A DNA stretch of 20,194 nt from contig JAFGXZ010000222.1 of NCBI GenBank assembly GCA_016936335.1, positions 1 through 20,194 on the forward strand, given 5' to 3'. Both the position numbers and the translations under genes were made by a program. This stretch comes from Fidelibacterota bacterium. GTDB taxonomy: Bacteria > Fidelibacterota > UBA2242. Of the stretch, positions 16,101 through 20,194 are shown in pieces; positions within the stretch are counted from its first letter, which is position 1; every line of letters begins with the position of its first letter. The notes beneath the pieces are model-generated. The model worked only from the letters and a program-made list of their open reading frames with translations, ran no database searches and had not been told where the DNA came from.

Positions 16101-19100
16101 ACAACTGGAAGTGGACCGAGGGATCGACCAATTACCGCTATATAAACGGAACAGAAAAAAGTGTCAAGGACGCCAGTGGTTATGTTCCCGATTCAGAAGA
16201 TTTAAACCGTAATTATGTTGTCGATTTGACCAATGATTACTACACCATTGATTTTTCCCTGAATGATAAAGTTGACGATGAATACGTGGCTGGGCGGACC
16301 CAGTATGATAACGGCGACGATACCGGCTGGAAACTATATCGTATCCCGTTAAACGAATTTAAGAAAGCCAGCGGTGACGGCGATATCAGCTGGCAGACTA
16401 TCAGATCCTGCCGAATCTGGCTGGATGGAGTCAGCCGTGAGGATTCCATTATGATTGCCAAAATTGAGATGGTCGGTAATGAATGGGAAGAATTGGGAAT
16501 TGGCAATGGTGAAGACGGAGAATATGAAAAAAATAATGAAGTGTTCAGTATTAGCGTACTGAATACCGAAGATAATTCGGACACCTACGAACCCCCCGAA
16601 GGGGTCAGGGGTGAATACGATGCTGTGAATGAAATTCAGCTGAAAGAGCAAGCCCTGGTCATGTGGTTCAATGGCAGTCAGGGACTACGGCCCGGCGAGG
16701 TAGCGGCGGCCAAAAAAGTTTTGCTGGAAGAAGCCAGTTTTATTACCTATAAAAAAATGAAACTCTATATCAATGGCAACAACCTGCGCTCCCGCACAAA
16801 ATACTTCCAAAAGGGAGAGAAAACACCCCTGCAATTCTTCATCAAATTTGGTGTTATCAATGACGAAAACAGCATCTATAATTACTATGAATACCGTCAA
16901 CCCATTTACCTCGGCTGGGATAAGAATAATGACATGGAAATCGATTTCGATTTTCTGACCGGCCTGAAAAACTATGCGACGGAATTGGAATTTGAAAAAA
17001 ATTACCCAAACTATTCCGGCCCCAAGCAGTATACCATTACCCAAGACGGCAAAGGTGGTGTACTGAAGCGACACTGGAAAGAGGTTAAAAACGGAAAATA
17101 TACGGGCAAGGAAATTCTGATTATTGGAAGTCCGACCATTTCAAAAGTAAAGCGGATTGATATGGGTATTATAAACCAAAAATATGCTCTGGATGATTTT
17201 GGCCAATCTACACCGGTTGCCCGATATGACAACACAATATATGGTGAAATCTGGCTGGATGAATTACGCTTGTCTGAAGTTCGTCGGGATGCCGGTGTTG
17301 CCTACCGTGGCTCTGTTTCATTGACGGTCGCTGATCTGGCAAAACTAAGCATGGGGATTGATAAAAAGGACGCCGATTTTCATACTGTTGAACAGCGCCC
17401 CAGCCTGAAAACCACCGGATTAAACGACACCGAGAATCTATCCGTCCGAGGCAGCATCAATCTGGACAAGCTGACGCCTGTCAAATGGGGCTTAAGTTTA
17501 CCGGTTTCCGGATCCTATTCAAATCAATATAGTGCTCCGAAATTCCTGCCCAATTCGGACATATTGACCGGGGATAATCCTCCGGACAGTGTTTTAAGTT
17601 TGTCGGAGTCTTACGGTGTGAATGTTTCTTATGGTAAACGCAGCTCCGATTACTGGCTGACAAAATATACCATCGACCAGGTGAAAATATCGGCAAATGC
17701 CCAGTGGGCGAACAGCTCTTCTGTAACTGTTCGAAAAAGGGAATCTGAATCCTATAAGGGAAGTATCTCCTATAAGGTTCCGTTCGGCCGGGATAATTTT
17801 ATTCAACCTTTCAAGTGGATTCAAAATGTACCCTACCTGGGCGATCGTCTGGGCGAACTGCGTCTGTACTATACACCCAGCAACCTGGATTTTTCAATGG
17901 ATGCTACGGAAAGTAAGTCGATCAGTATTCCACGTCTGGGAGAAATCACCGAGCCCTATGATTTTGGCCTGAATCGTTCCATTACTGGTGGCTACAAATT
18001 ATTTGATAATCTAAACCTGAATTACTCCCGAAAAATGAAGAATACTCTGGTCGATTTTCGTGATGATAAACTCAAAGCGATCCAAGATCTCAATCCCGGA
18101 ACGCCAATCAATGTCAACGAAAGCTATTCCGTATCCTTTACTCCAAAAATATTTGACTGGTTTACACCCAGTATAAATTACAGCGCCGGGTATAACTGGA
18201 GCGAACCGGCCGGAAGCAGTACGAAAAGTATCGATGTACTTAGCAATCAGAACCGAATCTCCAGTTCATTTAGCATCAGTCCGTCATCAATTATGAAAAC
18301 ATTTTATACGCCGAAATCCACATCAAAATCATCCGCAAAACCGGCTGGTAATACCAGAAGATCTAGTGGTCGCGGTCGCAGCACACCCACTGAACCAAGC
18401 GCCCCTCTAAAACCGGACGATGAGGATTTACAAAAAGTAAAAAAGGATATACCGCTCCTGGAATATTTATACAAAGCTTTGGACCGTATCCAGCCAATTC
18501 AGGTCAGTTATTCCACCAGTCAGAGCAATAATAATAAAGGGCGGATCGGTGAACCGTCCCTTCTTTACCGGATGGGATTAAGCGCCACCCCGGGACTGGA
18601 TACAATTGCAACTGAGGCGGGTGCTTATCCTGATAACGTCTCTATCAATTCCGACGCCAGTCTGCGCAACGGTCTTAAATTATCCGATAACATCAATACC
18701 TCTTTTTCCTATGGCCAGAATATGTCCCGGTCGGAATCTCAGGGGAGTCGGAACCGCAATCTTACCCGCGACTATCTTACTCTCGACAACTCCGGTAAAA
18801 AAGGGCTCCCGTTCCCTGGCTGGACATTGAATGTATCGCAGCTTGAAAAAATTGCCTTTCTGGCAAAAGTCTTTAAAAAATTATCCCTGGACCACGGTTT
18901 TTCAGGTAAAGAATCCATTGTCTACCGTAATGGCGAAATCCAAAGCTCAACCTATAAGCTGTACTTTCAACCTCTTTTTGGTCTATCGATGCAATTTCAA
19001 AACAGTATTAGCTCGACGATCCGTATGACCATGGGAAAGACCATTACCAACCAGACCAACGGCGGGGCCAGCATTGTGAGCGATCAGAGTGTCAACGCCT

Positions 19101-19420
19101 CGATGAATTATCAGAAAAAAGGTGGATTAACCATCCCGCTGCCCTTTTTACGGAATAAACGACTGGAAAACAATATCACATTCACCATGGCCTTTGATTA
19201 TAGTTCTTCGGAAACAAAACAAAGGAATGATGCCGTCAGTAAATTAAGTACAACGAACAAGAACGCAACCTGGAAAATAGAACCGCGCATCAGTTACTCA
19301 TTTACTCAAAAAGTCACCGGTGGTATTTTCTACTCCTACGGAGAAAGCACAAATGCCAGGACCGGTAAACGAATCACCCGCAACGGTGGTTTTGATGTCA
19401 ATATCGCCATTCGAGGTTAA
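13163..19420 (+). CDS. sprA: SprA-like outer-membrane protein (type IX secretion / gliding family), probable CTG start
   Basis: SprA is the giant outer-membrane translocon pore of the type IX secretion system. The reading frame gives 2,085 aa, in the usual SprA size range. Family segments include DRISILVDQDSERDFDFENN with VEAGNISLSLPGTQY, LKNTYFFLDPDF, VRGIDYTIDYFTGTL, GVGYIDDFEGSKR and many barrel-like strand repeats in the C-terminal half. A low-complexity Ser/Pro/Lys linker (about 18300-18430) may be lineage-specific. The first ATG/GTG/TTG-type codon in frame is TTG 13226, which would cut off the signal peptide. Extending upstream gives M-Y-R-I-G-K-Y-I-H-L-L-I-L-S-V-L-L-F-S-N-L-L-A then Q-Q-E, a good signal peptide, from CTG 13163 with GGAG eight bases upstream; in-frame TAA is at 13124. 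Predicted cleavage leaves Gln at position 1. Other T9SS genes are not in the window. Family identity is confident; the CTG start is a strong inference. Confidence 0.9.
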   Translation: MYRIGKYIHLLILSVLLFSNLLAQQENAGSNGQVFSIQVDWLSHRFASIKIDPPRGLSLLSPYANESNRTILKINYASQLKLNTELDHTGRNLIFTEEYKGIPGPIPQGISLKSYFQTKSNYYLRNELHSLCSKGFTEQKSAIRSEKLELIGADIAGQRVSLRVSGNVNINGRLQNQQQSQVRTGYNAGSSTTFIVDQKQQLNIEGKIGDRISILVDQDSERDFDFENNLKIIYTGQEDDIVQKVEAGNISLSLPGTQYVTFSGTNNGLFGLKALLKLGAIDITTIASVEKGKKEKLSIDGGAQQTNNFKRDSDYLKNTYFFLDPDFRSTFYDGFLENGGVFTYDPNRVVSDLEVYKSIVSEVAGSMYGFAYVDPNKPDQDTSLIEQRIFQRLTLDQDYLANLNLGFIRLNTPVQDDEIIAVVYRTINSNKQTIETYGDWQAKDTSNIKLKLIKPQQNKPSHPCWDLEFKNVYYLGTTGINEKGFELSLVYIYGETGDVERDPTDGETFLKKFGLDTKDQSGNPTPDNVIDLDNPAIISLQSGELWFPYLRPFQYDSTGLSNDKNPNLNNLYNCSAMYDSNRTNQTAINQDSKFKIVYKYENRSSVISLGAMVIDGSESVTLGSQTLVRGIDYTIDYFTGTLTLLNQEAMSPDAKLDVKYERNQFFQLDKKTILGARAQYDFGDNSFIGGTALYFSQSVVDEKVDVGYEPMRNFVWDINGRLNKDLNFLTRAVNWLPLIQTDKPSSITIEGEIAQVRPNPNTLSNNATGDPNGVGYIDDFEGSKRITSPPIMQRYWAPAAAPLGKNENQRGFLYWYNPYGGVATTNIWPNKEVSTQAQNNLTEIMVLSLDPDWSIAIADGVSPKEEAWGGITYAFPTSYYDQSKTKFVEIWVRGQSGQMHVDMGYISEDYIPNKILNTEDKPEAGFTLGNDLLEEDTEDTGIDGVFDIDETIVNSFGETIPYGDDRLANYKRSINDPHSDNWKWTEGSTNYRYINGTEKSVKDASGYVPDSEDLNRNYVVDLTNDYYTIDFSLNDKVDDEYVAGRTQYDNGDDTGWKLYRIPLNEFKKASGDGDISWQTIRSCRIWLDGVSREDSIMIAKIEMVGNEWEELGIGNGEDGEYEKNNEVFSISVLNTEDNSDTYEPPEGVRGEYDAVNEIQLKEQALVMWFNGSQGLRPGEVAAAKKVLLEEASFITYKKMKLYINGNNLRSRTKYFQKGEKTPLQFFIKFGVINDENSIYNYYEYRQPIYLGWDKNNDMEIDFDFLTGLKNYATELEFEKNYPNYSGPKQYTITQDGKGGVLKRHWKEVKNGKYTGKEILIIGSPTISKVKRIDMGIINQKYALDDFGQSTPVARYDNTIYGEIWLDELRLSEVRRDAGVAYRGSVSLTVADLAKLSMGIDKKDADFHTVEQRPSLKTTGLNDTENLSVRGSINLDKLTPVKWGLSLPVSGSYSNQYSAPKFLPNSDILTGDNPPDSVLSLSESYGVNVSYGKRSSDYWLTKYTIDQVKISANAQWANSSSVTVRKRESESYKGSISYKVPFGRDNFIQPFKWIQNVPYLGDRLGELRLYYTPSNLDFSMDATESKSISIPRLGEITEPYDFGLNRSITGGYKLFDNLNLNYSRKMKNTLVDFRDDKLKAIQDLNPGTPINVNESYSVSFTPKIFDWFTPSINYSAGYNWSEPAGSSTKSIDVLSNQNRISSSFSISPSSIMKTFYTPKSTSKSSAKPAGNTRRSSGRGRSTPTEPSAPLKPDDEDLQKVKKDIPLLEYLYKALDRIQPIQVSYSTSQSNNNKGRIGEPSLLYRMGLSATPGLDTIATEAGAYPDNVSINSDASLRNGLKLSDNINTSFSYGQNMSRSESQGSRNRNLTRDYLTLDNSGKKGLPFPGWTLNVSQLEKIAFLAKVFKKLSLDHGFSGKESIVYRNGEIQSSTYKLYFQPLFGLSMQFQNSISSTIRMTMGKTITNQTNGGASIVSDQSVNASMNYQKKGGLTIPLPFLRNKRLENNITFTMAFDYSSSETKQRNDAVSKLSTTNKNATWKIEPRISYSFTQKVTGGIFYSYGESTNARTGKRITRNGGFDVNIAIRG

Positions 19421-19421
19421 C

Positions 19422-20194
19422 ATGCGAATACCAGCAGTTATCGCCATCTTATTAATTTCAATTGCCTGCAACCGGCAGAATACGGCTTTTGATGGGAAAA
19501 AAGCTTACACATATCTCCAGGAACAATGTGATATCGGCTTCCGGAATCCCGGTTCCCCGGGTCATCAAAGGGCGTTGGACTATTACCGTAATTTCTTTAT
19601 CGGATTAGCCGACACTTTAATTCTGCAGACATTTGAGCAGGAAATACCTGACGATGGCGTGTCTTTCACGCTAACAAATATTGTCGCCGGATTTAATTCC
19701 GGCGGGGAAAATCCATTATTAATTGGTGCCCACTGGGACACCCGCCCCCGGGCTGATCATGATCCCGACCCCAAAAAGCGTCCACTGCCAATTCTGGGCG
19801 CCAACGACGGCGCCAGCGGCGTGGCCGTGCTCATGCATTTGGGTGAAATACTGCAAAAAAAACAACCCAATCGTGCAATCTATCTGGTACTATTCGACGG
19901 GGAGGATTATGGATACTCCGGTTCCCTCGCTTATTATTGTATGGGATCGGAATACTTCGCGAAAAACCTGCCCATTCCAAAGCCAACCGAAGCAATTGTA
20001 ATCGATATGATCGGCGACAAAGAACTCCATATTCCAATTGAACGACAATCCTATTCCAGTCATCCCAAACTGGTAAAAAAACTCTGGGAGCTGGCCAAAA
20101 AACGGAATTATTCCGAATTTCAACACAAATTTGGCAATTACATTCATGACGATCACGTGATGTTGATTGAACACGCCGGAATCCCTTCGGTGGA
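19422..20194 (+). CDS. Glutaminyl-peptide cyclotransferase-like M28-fold lipoprotein (partial, runs off the window)
   Basis: Members of this branch convert N-terminal Gln of exported proteins to pyroglutamate with one Zn ion. Residues 1-16 are a lipoprotein signal with a slightly imperfect lipobox ending S-I-A-C16. The catalytic domain shows AHWDTRP (H104 in the HWD motif), GANDGASG (Zn ligand D129), FDGEDYG (E161) and DDH (H245), the Asp/Glu/His order of bacterial and animal glutaminyl cyclases; HWDTRP is more typical of cyclases than of M28 aminopeptidases. About 257 codons are present, and the frame is still open at the window end. The ATG lies one base after the sprA stop, with GAGG just upstream, so the two are translationally linked. 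An M28 aminopeptidase is the alternative. Confidence 0.88.
   Translation, partial: MRIPAVIAILLISIACNRQNTAFDGKKAYTYLQEQCDIGFRNPGSPGHQRALDYYRNFFIGLADTLILQTFEQEIPDDGVSFTLTNIVAGFNSGGENPLLIGAHWDTRPRADHDPDPKKRPLPILGANDGASGVAVLMHLGEILQKKQPNRAIYLVLFDGEDYGYSGSLAYYCMGSEYFAKNLPIPKPTEAIVIDMIGDKELHIPIERQSYSSHPKLVKKLWELAKKRNYSEFQHKFGNYIHDDHVMLIEHAGIPSV

Noticed and set aside
16591..16605. GC-rich hairpin ACCCC-CCGAA-GGGGT inside sprA
   Set aside because: It lies in the middle of coding sequence, has no T run after it, and is explained by Pro/Glu/Gly codons; treated as chance.
15746..17074. Several 100-130 codon minus-strand frames antisense to sprA
   Set aside because: No domain, start-site or context support; they are shadows of the long sprA frame.

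Overview
The window looks like a chromosomal segment of a bacterium from the FCB superphylum. The main evidence is a full-length SprA-type outer-membrane protein (type IX secretion / gliding family) of about 2,085 residues, followed directly by a Bacteroidota-style glutaminyl-cyclase lipoprotein. Strong Shine-Dalgarno sequences (for example AAGGAGGT before the GntR gene) and TTGACA-type promoters are unlike typical Bacteroidota. A non-Bacteroidota FCB lineage (Calditrichota, KSB1, Marinimicrobia or similar) is therefore my guess; this is inference, not identification. Base composition appears moderately AT-rich and even throughout. I see no tRNA, rRNA, IS element or CRISPR.

Layout. (1) 1-3183, minus strand: an iron operon in which a DtxR-FeoA-FeoA fusion regulator overlaps feoB by ATGA, with a perfect palindromic operator upstream. 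feoB carries one in-frame TGA exactly where the family has the Cys of its G-F-G-C-x-V-P motif. The frame then stays open and FeoB-like for the 281 complete codons left in the window, so this is a candidate selenocysteine-containing ferrous iron transporter. (2) 3279-6862, plus: full-length cobalamin-dependent methionine synthase metH (TTG start) and, 11 bases later, a 52-residue rubredoxin gene. (3) 6831-9540, plus: three predicted secreted, probably beta-barrel proteins of unknown function; the first two are tandem paralogues. (4) 9562-12323, plus: a YtrA-type operon with consensus-like promoter, GTGTATTA/TAATACAC operator, ABC ATPase, six-helix permease, short GntR repressor and membrane-anchored DUF2807 protein. 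(5) 12408-20194, plus: rdgB with its own promoter, a leader with a 9-bp inverted repeat, sprA (apparently starting at CTG), and the start of the glutaminyl-cyclase lipoprotein, which runs off the window.

The genes fall into functional pairs: regulator/FeoA with FeoB for Fe(II) import; MetH with a small redox protein that might reactivate it; an autoregulated ABC exporter; and SprA, whose predicted mature N-terminus is Gln-Gln, next to an enzyme family that converts N-terminal Gln to pyroglutamate. The best candidate for something undescribed is the recoded feoB.
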